Shown here: positions 17,708 to 26,969 of the stretch, piece by piece
How the letters are laid out: each line of letters opens with the position of its first letter
Numbering within the stretch: the first letter of the stretch is position 1
Assembly: GCA_964587755.1 (NCBI GenBank)
Contig: CAZPMC010000009.1
Location: forward strand, 1-59,997
Origin: CAZPMC01 sp964587755
GTDB taxonomy: Bacteria; Bacillota; Clostridia; Acetivibrionales; DTU013
Direction: 5' to 3'
Length of the DNA stretch: 59,997 bases
Position numbers and translations under genes: made by a program
Notes under the pieces: model-generated
What the model was told of the DNA's origin: nothing
Seen by the model: the letters and a program-made list of their open reading frames with translations, nothing else
The model's database searches: none

Positions 17708-19558
17708 ATGTATAAGAAGGCTGCTTTATTTCTTACCTGTATACTGCTTATTTTTACTGTGGCGTGTACCGCTGCCGATGACAACAAAGGTGTCGAACCA
17801 TTTGCCTTAAATGAAGTATCACTTAGTCCAAGTGAGTTTACAACAAACAGAGATAGAATGCATAGCTATTTAGAATCAGTGAATGATGACTCTATGCTGT
17901 ATGTTTTCCGGGAAGCAGCGGGGCTTGACACAACGGGGACTTATCCTCTTGGAGGATGGGACTCACCTGATGTTAAGCTCAGAGGACATACTACAGGACA
18001 CTATATGACTGCTTTGGCACAGGCTTATGCTGAAAGCAAAGATGAAACATTTAAAGAAAAGCTTGATTATATTGTTGAGGAATTAGGCAAATGTCAGGAT
18101 GCACTGCCGAGCCAAAGCAATGATATGGGAGGCAAAAACAGTGAAGGATATCTTGCAGGTTATCCTGAAAAGCAGTTTATTCTTTTGGAATCCTTTGCTA
18201 CATATGGAACCGATGACGACCAAATATGGGCGCCTTATTACACAAACCACAAAATCATGACAGGGCTAATAGATGCGTATAAGCTGGCAGGAAACGAAAA
18301 AGCCTTAGATATAGTTACGAAAATGGGTGACTGGGTATACGGGAGGCTCAGCAAATGTACAAGGGGGCAACTGGACAAGATGTGGAGCATTTATATAGCT
18401 GGAGAATTTGGCGGAATGAATGAGACAATGGCTGAGCTCTACAATATCACAGGTAAGGAAGAATATATTATTGCAGCCAAATATTTTGACAATACAACAT
18501 TATTTAATGCATGCGCTTCAGGAGAAGACATATTGGAGGATATGCATGCAAATCAGCATATTCCGCAGATTACGGGCAGCCTTAGAATATATGACCAAAC
18601 CGATGAGCAGTTTTATTATGATGTGGCAGAAAACTTCTGGGATATGGTGGTCAACCACCGTCAATATTGCAATGGCGGGACAGGCCAAAAGGAGAGATTC
18701 AAAGGAAGGGATAAAATCGCAGAGAATCTTGAGGGCAGGGAGGCGGAGACATGCGCGACCTACAATATGCTGAAGCTTTCAAGAAACCTGTTCTTCCATG
18801 ACCCTGATGCAAAGTATATGGATTATTATGAAAGAGGCCTGTACAATGGCATACTTGCTTCATTGCTGACGGTGAGGTCAGGGAACAATGTTACTTATTT
18901 TATGCCGTTGGCGCCCGGTTCCCGGAAGGAATTTGGGAATGGGTACACCTGCTGTGCCGGAACGGGAATGGAAAACCACACTAAATATCAGGATTCAATT
19001 TATTTTAAGGCTAAAGACAACTCGGCTCTTTATGTAAATCTGTACATTCCCTCAGAGTTGAACTGGGAGGATAAAAAATTCAAATTGAGACAGGAAACAA
19101 GCTGGCCGAATCAGCAATCTTCGACATTTACTGTGGAAAATGGTGGACGGATGGATATAAAGTTCAGGGTGCCTTACTGGGCGGAAAATGGGTTTTCGAT
19201 TGAGGTAAATGGGAAAATTCAGGAGGTGGAAGCTAAGTCAGGCAGTTATGCTACTGTCAGCAGGAGATGGAAGGCAGGAGATGTGATTAAGGTAATATAT
19301 CCGTACAGCTTAAGACTTGAAAGAACACCTGACGACAGTACTGTCGGGTCTATATTCTTTGGACCGATTCTGCTTGTCGGAAAGGATAGAAGGGCGGACT
19401 TTATCGAGCTTGAACTAAATACCGAGGATTTATCCCAATCTATTACAATAGTTGACGAAGAGGCAATGACATTTGAAGCAGATTCGGTGACTCTAGTGCC
19501 TATGTACACAGCTTATAACTTTAGATATCATGCATATTTCAAGATATCTGACAAATAA
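17708..19558 (+). CDS. GH127 beta-L-arabinofuranosidase-like lipoprotein
   Basis: A 616-residue GH127 (DUF1680) enzyme with a signal peptide ending in the lipobox TVAC (Cys20), so it should sit on the outer face of the membrane. The alpha/alpha-barrel domain starts near residue 30. Active-site elements known for the family are all present: E347-T-C349 and the pair C415-C416 (GYTCCAG), which bind zinc and provide the Cys nucleophile, and a probable acid/base Glu near 329 in GGTGQKERF. GH127 enzymes release beta-L-arabinofuranose. The catalytic region is closely similar to that of the 1297-residue protein downstream, indicating duplication. A five-codon frame (ATG 17698) overlaps the start and has the better-placed AAAGGA site. 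Confidence 0.93.
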   Translation: MYKKAALFLTCILLIFTVACTAADDNKGVEPFALNEVSLSPSEFTTNRDRMHSYLESVNDDSMLYVFREAAGLDTTGTYPLGGWDSPDVKLRGHTTGHYMTALAQAYAESKDETFKEKLDYIVEELGKCQDALPSQSNDMGGKNSEGYLAGYPEKQFILLESFATYGTDDDQIWAPYYTNHKIMTGLIDAYKLAGNEKALDIVTKMGDWVYGRLSKCTRGQLDKMWSIYIAGEFGGMNETMAELYNITGKEEYIIAAKYFDNTTLFNACASGEDILEDMHANQHIPQITGSLRIYDQTDEQFYYDVAENFWDMVVNHRQYCNGGTGQKERFKGRDKIAENLEGREAETCATYNMLKLSRNLFFHDPDAKYMDYYERGLYNGILASLLTVRSGNNVTYFMPLAPGSRKEFGNGYTCCAGTGMENHTKYQDSIYFKAKDNSALYVNLYIPSELNWEDKKFKLRQETSWPNQQSSTFTVENGGRMDIKFRVPYWAENGFSIEVNGKIQEVEAKSGSYATVSRRWKAGDVIKVIYPYSLRLERTPDDSTVGSIFFGPILLVGKDRRADFIELELNTEDLSQSITIVDEEAMTFEADSVTLVPMYTAYNFRYHAYFKISDK

Positions 19559-19590
19559 TTTGGAATACCATGAGATAAGAGGGTGTAAAA

Positions 19591-20274
19591 ATGAAGAATA
19601 AAATTTTATTAGTAATATGTTGTATGCTGATGTTTTTTGCAGTATCATGCGGAGGTGCGAAAATCCCGGATACAGAAACACCTCAGCTTGAACCTCCCAC
19701 AAAGGGCGAAACAATTGCAATCATGAAGACGGATATGGGTGATATCAAGATAAAGTTTTTCCCTTTGGAAGCTCCAAAGGCTGTGGAGAATTTTATAGGA
19801 CTTGCTAAAAAGGGTTATTATGACGGGATTATTTTTCACAGAGTGATAAAGGACTTTATGATACAGGGAGGTGACCCCACCGGGACTGGTACCGGTGGAG
19901 AAAGCATATGGGGAAAGCCCTTTGAGGATGAATTCAGCGATAAGCTGTGCAACTACAGGGGAGCTTTATCCATGGCGAATTCAGGTCCAAATACAAACGG
20001 AAGCCAGTTCTTTATAGTCCAGGTGAACCATTTGCCGGAGGAACTGGAAGAGCAGATGATCGTGTATGGCTTTGACCCTGAGGTGATTGAGAAGTACAAG
20101 GAATACGGCGGGACTCCTTGGCTTGATAACCGGCATACCGTATTCGGGGAAGTGTTCGAAGGCATGGAGGTTGTTGATAAAATAGCGGCAGTAAAGGTTG
20201 ACAGTAAAAGCAGCAAACCGCTGGAGGATGTTAAAGTTATTTCTGTTGAGATTACGACCTATGATGGCAACTAA
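19591..20274 (+). CDS. Cyclophilin-type peptidyl-prolyl isomerase lipoprotein
   Basis: A 227-residue cyclophilin with a lipoprotein signal (AVSC), hence exported and membrane-tethered. The catalytic core includes GYYDGIIFHRVIKDFMIQGG with the F-H-R and Q residues of active cyclophilins, and SMANSGPNTNGSQFFI. A clostridial insertion (about 140-175) separates the last two strands. It lies 32 bp after the GH127 lipoprotein and before the cohesin/SLH and GH127 genes, so it probably assists folding of exported beta-rich proteins. A 17-bp-stem terminator follows. Confidence 0.95.
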   Translation: MKNKILLVICCMLMFFAVSCGGAKIPDTETPQLEPPTKGETIAIMKTDMGDIKIKFFPLEAPKAVENFIGLAKKGYYDGIIFHRVIKDFMIQGGDPTGTGTGGESIWGKPFEDEFSDKLCNYRGALSMANSGPNTNGSQFFIVQVNHLPEELEEQMIVYGFDPEVIEKYKEYGGTPWLDNRHTVFGEVFEGMEVVDKIAAVKVDSKSSKPLEDVKVISVEITTYDGN

Positions 20275-20303
20275 AATTAAATGATAAAGCGAACTTGCTT
20301 TAA

Positions 20304-20348
20304 CCCCTTGAGAAGGACTTTACAAGTCCTTCTCAAGGGGTTTTTTTT
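20304..20348 (+). terminator. Strong Rho-independent terminator after the PPIase gene
   Basis: A perfect 17-bp stem pairs CCCCTTGAGAAGGACTT (20304-20320) with its complement at 20324-20340, a 3-nt loop between them, followed by eight T. It separates the GH127-PPIase pair from the cohesin/SLH gene, which needs its own promoter. Confidence 0.95.
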
Positions 20349-20494
20349 AATATACTTAACATATAAGTGGGGAAATATGGTAATGTTAAAATATGGGATA
20401 GGTGTATTTATATGTTTGATGTAGTGGAGGTGGTTTTGGGAATGAGATAGATGTTTGGAATTTATTATTAAAAATATTATTTGTAGGGGGAAAT

Positions 20495-21577
20495 ATGAGA
20501 AAGACAAGTTTTTATTTTATTGGAGTATTGATTATTGCTATTGTTTTTACCTGTTTACCGGTTATAGCACATGCCCAGCAGGAGACCAGCTTTACTTTAA
20601 TAAAAAACACTGACCAGGCAGCTGCCGGGCAACGCATTGAGCTTACTCTTCAGGGCAACAACATGAAGGATTTATATGCGTACGAAGCAACAGTGTCATT
20701 TAATTCGTCAGCTGTTGAGTTTGAAAAAGCCGAATCAAAGCTTGAAGGTTATTTCATAAAGCCAATAGTAAAAGGCAACAAAATCACCCTTGCCTACACA
20801 AAAGTAGGGGACAAAGCGGGTGAACAAGGAACAAAGGAGTTATGCAAAATAATACTCAAGGGTAAGGCCCAAGGCAGTTCACAGGTTAAATTGGAGCAGG
20901 TAAAGGCGGTAAATCCCGACCTTAAAGTAAAAAGCTATTCAAAGCTGTCTGAAGAGACAGAAGGAGCGGGAGGCACAGTTTATCAAATCGTTACCTTGGA
21001 TGAAGAGTCTGTACCGAAAGGAGAGGTAAAGAAATTCCTTGATCTTGATGGTTACGAATGGGCAAGAATGGAAATTGAGGCTCTGGCTTCCGAAGAGATT
21101 ATAAGAGGCACGTCAGATACCACATTTAGTCCGGGAGCAAAAATAAAAAGGGCTGATTTTGTATGTCTGCTTGTCAGGGCATTTAAGTTTGCCGCAGAAG
21201 TGGACAGCAACTTTGATGATGTGGAGCCGGGGAAATATTATTACCAGGAAGTAGGCATAGCCAAAAAGCTGGGAATTATCCTTGGGACAGGAGGAAACAA
21301 ATTCAGACCCACCGACAATATTTCAAGACAGGACATGATGGTTATTGTGGCAAGGGCTATGAAATTAGCTGAAATGGAGCCAAAGAACGCCCCTTCAGAT
21401 TTGTCCGGGTTCAAGGATGCCAATGAAGTTGCACCCTATGCGAGAGAAGCCGTAGCCATGCTGGTAGGTGAAAAGATTATCCAGGGAAGCAATGGCAAAA
21501 TCAATCCGATAGGTACAGCGACAAGAGCCGAAACGGCTGTTATTCTGTACAGAGTTTTACAATTATACAGGCAATAA
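20495..21577 (+). CDS. Surface anchor with cohesin-like domain and three SLH domains
   Basis: A 360-residue exported protein. A signal peptide (1-27, ending AHA) is followed by a cohesin-like beta-sandwich at about 31-150, with LYAYEATVSFNSSAVEFEKA matching the usual L-x-A-(Y/W)-x-x-x-(L/V)-x-(Y/F)-(D/N) cohesin core. Three SLH domains follow at about 180-228, 240-290 and 305-355, which tie proteins to cell-wall polymers. This is the layout of a single-cohesin anchoring protein in cellulosome-type systems. The cohesin call is by pattern and the domain is divergent; such domains also occur in proteins unrelated to cellulosomes. Next to it lie a GH127 enzyme and a cohesin-like/dockerin protein, making interaction between neighbours plausible. 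GGGGG precedes the ATG. Confidence 0.82.
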   Translation: MRKTSFYFIGVLIIAIVFTCLPVIAHAQQETSFTLIKNTDQAAAGQRIELTLQGNNMKDLYAYEATVSFNSSAVEFEKAESKLEGYFIKPIVKGNKITLAYTKVGDKAGEQGTKELCKIILKGKAQGSSQVKLEQVKAVNPDLKVKSYSKLSEETEGAGGTVYQIVTLDEESVPKGEVKKFLDLDGYEWARMEIEALASEEIIRGTSDTTFSPGAKIKRADFVCLLVRAFKFAAEVDSNFDDVEPGKYYYQEVGIAKKLGIILGTGGNKFRPTDNISRQDMMVIVARAMKLAEMEPKNAPSDLSGFKDANEVAPYAREAVAMLVGEKIIQGSNGKINPIGTATRAETAVILYRVLQLYRQ

Positions 21578-21594
21578 AATTTGGAGGTGGAAGA

Positions 21595-24500
21595 ATGTTA
21601 AAAAAGCGAATAGCAGCTTTCATGGTGTTGGCCATGTTAGTTAGCATGTTCTCAGGACTTGCTTTAATTGCCAGGGCGGATGAAGAATCAAGTGATGAGG
21701 ACTTGGTTGTTTGGTACAAATTTGATCAGGTTGACGGGACTGTGATTGCCGACGCGTCAGGCAATGGAAAAAATGCAACGATGGTCGGCGGCGTCAGTAT
21801 CGGTGACCGGGGGAACGAAAAGGCAGCAGTACTTGACGGTTCAAACGGTTATTTGCAGCTTCCTCAGGGAATTGTAAGCGGACTTACTGATATGACTGTT
21901 ACTGCCTGGGTTTATATAAATGATACCCAGGGTTATCAAAGAATATTTGACTTTGGAAACAATACCTCAAGATACATGTATCTTTTGTCGTCTGGAAGAA
22001 ATGATAGTGCTTACGGTTTTTCTGCCGGCATTACCACAAGCGGCTGGACAAATGAGAGGACTACAGCCACAGGAGTAGATTTGCCTGAGGGGGAATGGAT
22101 TCATGTGGCATTCGTGCAGTCAGGCACTACGGTTAGATTATACCAAAACGGTGCAAATGTAGCTGAGAACACCTCAGTTGACCTTAACGCTTCAAGTCTT
22201 GGCAGCACTTCGAATAATTATATAGGCAAATCACAGTTTTCAGGCGATGCCACTTTCGATGGAAGCGTCAGTGATTTCAGAATATATAAAAGAGCGTTAA
22301 CAGACGCAGAGATTGGCGCTATAGCAGGAATTACCGATGAATACTGCGTCCAAATGGACAAAGAGGCTATATACATCGGAAACATATTCACAATAGAATC
22401 AGATTTGGTTCTGCCCACTCAAGGCGCAATGGGTTCGACCATTACATGGTCATCAAGCAACCCTGAAATAATTTCTAACGATGGAAAGGTCACACGTCCC
22501 GCAGCCGGAGAGCCAAATGCGGAAGTCATACTGATAGCAACCATTACAAAAGGCGAGGCATTCGATACAAGGGAGTTCGTATGCACCGTACTGGCAGAGC
22601 TGACAGATCAGGCAAAGGCTGAGGCTGATGCCTCTGCGATTAACCTTGGAGATACAAGCAGTGTTGTATCCGACCTTACACTGCCAACGGTTGGTACAAC
22701 TTACGGATCGGCAATTTCATGGGAATCAAGTGATCCAAGCATAATAGCAGCAGACGGAAGGGTGACAAGACCAGAGTATGGGCAAGGTGACGCGACTGTT
22801 ACATTGACGGCTACTGTTATAAACGGCACTACGGGAGAATCTGTCAGGAACTTTACCGTAACAGTGCTGCAAAAAGAGTTCGTCCTGATGATATCAGAAA
22901 TCAGTGAAGTAAATGTATCGACTATCGTAGGAAACGCACCTTCACTTCCTGAAGCGGTAGTCGCGATATATAACGACAACAGCAGAAGAATGCTGCCGGT
23001 TGTATGGGACAGCATTGATGAATCAAAATATGCCAGAGCAGGATTCTTCAAGGTAGAGGGTACTGTTAGCTCTACCAACATAAAAGCTGTTGCTAATGTT
23101 ACTGTAAATACTTTTGATATAAGCACTTCCTTCAATATGAGTCAATTGACTCCCGGAAGCGAGCTTGTCGCTACTGTCAATGCCACAAACAGAGGCAGCG
23201 AAAGTGCATCACTCCTTGAGATTGTCGTACTGTATGACGCTGCCGGTAGAATGAGGAATGTGGTATATTCATCCAAGGAAATACAGCCGGGAGAAACGGA
23301 AGAATTAAACGGAAGTATAACACTGCCAGGTGATGTTGCAGGCTGGAAGGCTAAAGTTTTTGTCTGGTCAGGCCCCGGTATAACTACATCGTCCCTGCAG
23401 CCTCAGGCAAAGGTTGCAGAGCTTTTATCCGAACCTCAGGAAGAGGTGAGGAGACCGGATGTACCCGGTGGCCTTACAGCTGAAGCAGATATTTCTTCAG
23501 TAACAATCTCATGGGATGAGGTTCTCGGTGCAGAAGGGTATGACATTGAGGTTGACGGCACAGTAATAACTGACGTTACAAGTCCGTATGAGCATACAGG
23601 ACTGGTATACAATTCTACTCACACCTATTCCGTCAGGGCAAAGAACAGTGCCGGAGCCAGCCCGTGGAGCTTGCCGCTAACAGTGACGCTGGAAACGGGC
23701 GGATTTGGCGATGAGAGCTTAGTAGTCAAACCTTTTAATTTAAGTGAAGTTACGCTTTTAACTAGCCCGTTTACTGCAAACAGGGATAGAACGGTGAATT
23801 ACCTTAAGTCCTGCAATGATGATTCAATGCTTTATGTATTCAGAGTAACTGCAGGTCTTGATACGAAAGGCGCATCGCCCATAGGCGGCTGGGACGCCCC
23901 CGATAGCAAATTGAGAGGACACACCACTGGACATTACCTATTAGCGCTTTCTCAGGCTTATGCGGAAAGCCAGGACACTGAACTGAAGGCCAAGATCGAC
24001 TATCTGGTAGCAGAGCTGGCCAAATGCCAGGAAGCACTGCCAAGCCAGAGCAATGATATGGGAGGCTTCAATAACGAAGGTTATCTGGCCGGATATCCCG
24101 AAAAGCAATTTATTAGATTAGAAGCTTTTGCAACATACGGCTCTGGGCCGGATCAAGTCTGGGCGCCTTATTATACAAACCACAAAATCATGTCAGGTTT
24201 AATTGCTGCATATAAGCTGGCAGGCAATACACAGGCTCTGGACATTGTTACAAAAATGGGAGACTGGGTATACGGGAGGCTTAGCAAGTGCACAAGAGAA
24301 CAGCTTGATAGAATGTGGGGCATATACATTGCAGGCGAATATGGCGGAATGAACGAGGTAATGGCGGAGCTTTACAGCTTGACAGGTGATTCGAAATACA
24401 TTGCAACAGCCAAATATTTTGACAACACAACACTCTTTGATGCCTGTGCTCAGAATAATGATATTTTAACCGGAAAACATGCAAACCAGCATATACCTCA

Positions 24501-25488
24501 AATAACGGGTAGCTTGAGGGTGTTCGACGTGACAAATGAACAGTCCTATTATGATACAGCGAAAAATTTCTGGGATATGGTAGCAGAGCATCGCATATAC
24601 TGTACCGGCGGTACAAGCCAAGGCGAGATGTTCAGGCAAAGGGACAGGATAGCCCAATACATTTCAAGTGACACAACAGAAACCTGTTGCACATATAATA
24701 TGCTGAAATTGACAAGGAATCTTTTCTTCCATGACTCTCAGCCCAAATACATGGATTATTATGAGAGAGCCCTTTATAATAATATCCTAGCTTCTCAGCG
24801 GCAGTCAGGCAGCGGACATAATATAACATATTTCATGCCGTTAAATCCTGGAGCACAAAAAGGGTTCGGAAATGGCTATACTTGCTGCGCAGGCACCGGT
24901 ATGGAGAACCATACAAAGTACCAGGATTCAATTTATTTCAAATCTGCTGATGAGACTGCTCTTTATATTAATCTCTATATTCCTTCAGCCTTAAATTGGG
25001 CAAAGAAAGGGTTCAAAATCACTCAGCAGACAAATTGGCCAAGTCAACAATCCTCAACATTTACAGTAAATGAAGGCGGACAGCTGGGTATTAATTTCAG
25101 GGTACCTTACTGGTCAGGAAGCGATTTCTCAATCAAAATAAACGGAGTTGACCAGGAAGTGGAGGCGACTGCGGGAAGCTATGTCACAATCAGCAGAACA
25201 TGGGCAGCGGGTGATGAGATAGTTGTTTCCTTCCCCTATAGCTTCAGAGTAGAGCCGACACCTGACGACAGCTCTGTTATTGCATTGTTCTACGGCCCCA
25301 TATTGCTTGTAGGAAAGGATAACAGTACCAGTTATATAAACCTTTCACTTAATACAGAAAATCTTTCCGAGTCAATTACACCGGTCGATGGGCAGCCGAT
25401 GAACTTCATAACAAACGGTGTTACGCTTGTACCCATGTATACTGCATCCGGTTTTAGGTATCATGCGTATTTCAAGCTAGCCCAATAA
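21595..25488 (+). CDS. Large multidomain secreted GH127 beta-L-arabinofuranosidase
   Basis: A 1297-residue exported enzyme. After a signal peptide (about 1-28) come a laminin-G/concanavalin-like domain (about 38-255, LVVWYKFDQVDG to RALTDAEIGAI), two bacterial Ig-like repeats (about 256-345 and 346-432, each with ITWSSSNPEII-type cores), a Big_4-like domain (about 433-505), a beta domain of unknown type (about 506-605), an FN3 domain (about 620-705) and a C-terminal GH127 domain from about 710. Catalytic elements are intact: E1029-T-C1031, C1097-C1098 and a probable acid/base Glu near 1011. There is no dockerin or SLH, so attachment must come through the accessory domains, or it is released. 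GGAGGTGG precedes the ATG, 17 bp after the cohesin/SLH gene. Confidence 0.93.
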   Translation: MLKKRIAAFMVLAMLVSMFSGLALIARADEESSDEDLVVWYKFDQVDGTVIADASGNGKNATMVGGVSIGDRGNEKAAVLDGSNGYLQLPQGIVSGLTDMTVTAWVYINDTQGYQRIFDFGNNTSRYMYLLSSGRNDSAYGFSAGITTSGWTNERTTATGVDLPEGEWIHVAFVQSGTTVRLYQNGANVAENTSVDLNASSLGSTSNNYIGKSQFSGDATFDGSVSDFRIYKRALTDAEIGAIAGITDEYCVQMDKEAIYIGNIFTIESDLVLPTQGAMGSTITWSSSNPEIISNDGKVTRPAAGEPNAEVILIATITKGEAFDTREFVCTVLAELTDQAKAEADASAINLGDTSSVVSDLTLPTVGTTYGSAISWESSDPSIIAADGRVTRPEYGQGDATVTLTATVINGTTGESVRNFTVTVLQKEFVLMISEISEVNVSTIVGNAPSLPEAVVAIYNDNSRRMLPVVWDSIDESKYARAGFFKVEGTVSSTNIKAVANVTVNTFDISTSFNMSQLTPGSELVATVNATNRGSESASLLEIVVLYDAAGRMRNVVYSSKEIQPGETEELNGSITLPGDVAGWKAKVFVWSGPGITTSSLQPQAKVAELLSEPQEEVRRPDVPGGLTAEADISSVTISWDEVLGAEGYDIEVDGTVITDVTSPYEHTGLVYNSTHTYSVRAKNSAGASPWSLPLTVTLETGGFGDESLVVKPFNLSEVTLLTSPFTANRDRTVNYLKSCNDDSMLYVFRVTAGLDTKGASPIGGWDAPDSKLRGHTTGHYLLALSQAYAESQDTELKAKIDYLVAELAKCQEALPSQSNDMGGFNNEGYLAGYPEKQFIRLEAFATYGSGPDQVWAPYYTNHKIMSGLIAAYKLAGNTQALDIVTKMGDWVYGRLSKCTREQLDRMWGIYIAGEYGGMNEVMAELYSLTGDSKYIATAKYFDNTTLFDACAQNNDILTGKHANQHIPQITGSLRVFDVTNEQSYYDTAKNFWDMVAEHRIYCTGGTSQGEMFRQRDRIAQYISSDTTETCCTYNMLKLTRNLFFHDSQPKYMDYYERALYNNILASQRQSGSGHNITYFMPLNPGAQKGFGNGYTCCAGTGMENHTKYQDSIYFKSADETALYINLYIPSALNWAKKGFKITQQTNWPSQQSSTFTVNEGGQLGINFRVPYWSGSDFSIKINGVDQEVEATAGSYVTISRTWAAGDEIVVSFPYSFRVEPTPDDSSVIALFYGPILLVGKDNSTSYINLSLNTENLSESITPVDGQPMNFITNGVTLVPMYTASGFRYHAYFKLAQ

Positions 25489-25514
25489 GAATTTGATAAT
25501 AAGGAGGAGATTGT

Positions 25515-26480
25515 GTGAAGCATCGTTTTATTTCGAAAATTTTAATATTCGCAATTGTAGCAATTATGCTCAATATATTTTGCATCCAGGGTTTTGCTGC
25601 ACAGACCGGTGCAACGATTTCAAACGTTAGCATAAGTCATGATTCACAAAACAGCAAACTGATAATTACCGGCGCCATAAGCTCCGGAAGCGGATGCGAG
25701 GTCACTGTTACCGTGACCACACCAACAGGCGTGATAGACTTTATTGACCAGGTAACAAGCGGGTCTGGTGGAAGTTTCACATTTGAGTATGTATATGATG
25801 AGCTTCTTGACGGACAGTATTTAATCAGTATAGGCGGCATAGGAGTTGACTTGCCTTATTCAGGCACCTGGCAGAAGGATGGAGGACAGACAGGTCAAAA
25901 CTTGATGGTAATAACCGCACCTGACAGAGTATACTCACATGATACATTTGAAGCAGGTATCGGCATATCGGACATAAGTCCAAATATTTACGCTATGATT
26001 ATCACATTAAACTACAATGCGCAACATCTTGAATATATTAAGACTGAAAAAGTCGATGAAAGCGATGAGAATATTATGGTCTTGAGTACATTGAATACTC
26101 CGGGGTTATTGAAAATAGTAAAAACGGATACGACCAGCTTCTCTGATATTGAGCAGGCGGCTAAAGTCACCTTTAGGGTAAGAAGTGGAATAAGCAACGT
26201 GACAAGCAATATACAAATTACAAGTGCAGAGCTCGGTGTTGCTCCGGGAGGAGAAGTAATCTTTGCTGAGTTGGCCGATAAAACCATTTCAGTATTAATG
26301 CCGGGAGATGTAAGCGGAGATGGCGATGTAGACGTGGGTGACCTTGCTATTGTCGCATACTATTATGGAAAGACATCGGAGGATGAGGATTGGCATTTGG
26401 CTCGAGTTGCAGACTTCAATGGTGACAATAGGGTAGACTTTATTGATCTCGCATTTGTAGCACAAAAAATGTTGGATTAA
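25515..26480 (+). CDS. Secreted cohesin-like/dockerin protein
   Basis: A 321-residue protein with a GTG start seven bases after GGAGG. Signal peptide about 1-28; an Ig-like beta domain about 33-118; a cohesin-like domain about 131-260 (VYSHDTFEAGIGISDISPNI with YAMIITLNYN); and a C-terminal type I-like dockerin at 264-320. Both Ca-binding repeats are complete: D265-V-S-G-D-G-D and D300-F-N-G-D-N-R. The positions that usually decide partner choice (10 and 11 of each repeat) are V-G and F-I, unlike the S-T pairs common in cellulosomal enzymes. It has no catalytic domain, so it looks like an adaptor between a cohesin partner and a dockerin partner. The gene is 26 bp after the large GH127 gene and ends at a recurrent-family terminator. 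Confidence 0.85.
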   Translation: MKHRFISKILIFAIVAIMLNIFCIQGFAAQTGATISNVSISHDSQNSKLIITGAISSGSGCEVTVTVTTPTGVIDFIDQVTSGSGGSFTFEYVYDELLDGQYLISIGGIGVDLPYSGTWQKDGGQTGQNLMVITAPDRVYSHDTFEAGIGISDISPNIYAMIITLNYNAQHLEYIKTEKVDESDENIMVLSTLNTPGLLKIVKTDTTSFSDIEQAAKVTFRVRSGISNVTSNIQITSAELGVAPGGEVIFAELADKTISVLMPGDVSGDGDVDVGDLAIVAYYYGKTSEDEDWHLARVADFNGDNRVDFIDLAFVAQKMLD

Positions 26481-26507
26481 TTAGACTCATTTATATTGGT
26501 TTGTTTT

Positions 26508-26544
26508 CCCAGTGGATGACTTTGGTTGTCCACTGGGATTTATT
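26508..26544 (+). terminator. Terminator of the cohesin/GH127/dockerin genes, recurrent family member 2
   Basis: CCCAGTGGA (26508-26516) pairs with TCCACTGGG (26529-26537). The loop TGACTTTGGTTG and the following ATTTATTTTG match the other three members. Confidence 0.85.
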
Positions 26545-26556
26545 TTGGCATAACGG

Positions 26557-26813
26557 CAGGCTGTAAGAAATAAGTCTCGCTGAAATGCGGCGGCTGGTCG
26601 CATACTTCGTATGCTGCTCGCCCATGCAACCTGGCTGACGATTCGGCGTCCGTGCCTCAATGCCAGCGGGTTTGCCGTCCATGGCAAACTTTAGCGTTCC
26701 TGATACCACATTCCAACTTCACCACATTTCACAGCCTGTAAAGACTTCATTACATGGTGCCTGAAGCTAACCTCCACAAACGGCACTGCCGGTCAGCTTC
26801 AGTGCCTGGCGCC
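26557..26813. repeat. Composite dispersed intergenic repeat
   Basis: The 489 bp between the dockerin gene and motA hold no credible gene. 26557-26593, read on the minus strand, matches 40325-40364 (CCGCCGCATTTCAGC core). 26727-26741 matches 40352-40366 (TTTCACAG-CTGTA). 26769-26794 (block X, AACCTCCACAAACGGCACTG and on) matches 40278-40303 with one difference. 26795-26813 (block Y, AGCTTCAGTGCCTGGC) matches 40365-40383. CTGAAGCT and AGCTTCAG flank block X as an 8-bp inverted repeat. Small hairpins lie at 26600-26614 and 26671-26688. 26814-26969 is AT-rich leader DNA before motA. Confidence 0.75.
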
Positions 26814-26969
26814 AAATAATGGCACTAAATAATGCACCAAATAAATGTTTAAGCTAAATGCCCTTTCTGTCCGATATAGTCATAGAGGTATTTATTGAAA
26901 TAAAATGTACATTATGCTAGTATTATGTCAGACAAATGGATAAAGATGCTGATTTTAGGGGGAAAAGGC

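Noticed and set aside
26487..26709. Two overlapping minus-strand frames of about 70 residues in the repeat region
   Set aside because: They overlap each other, have no ribosome binding site or recognisable domain, and follow the composite repeat; they are most likely chance frames.
26855..26877. TAAA and CCGATAT before motA, resembling a sigma-D flagellar promoter
   Set aside because: The CCGATAT is a good -10 match, but the gap to TAAA is about four bases too short, so I did not annotate it as a promoter.
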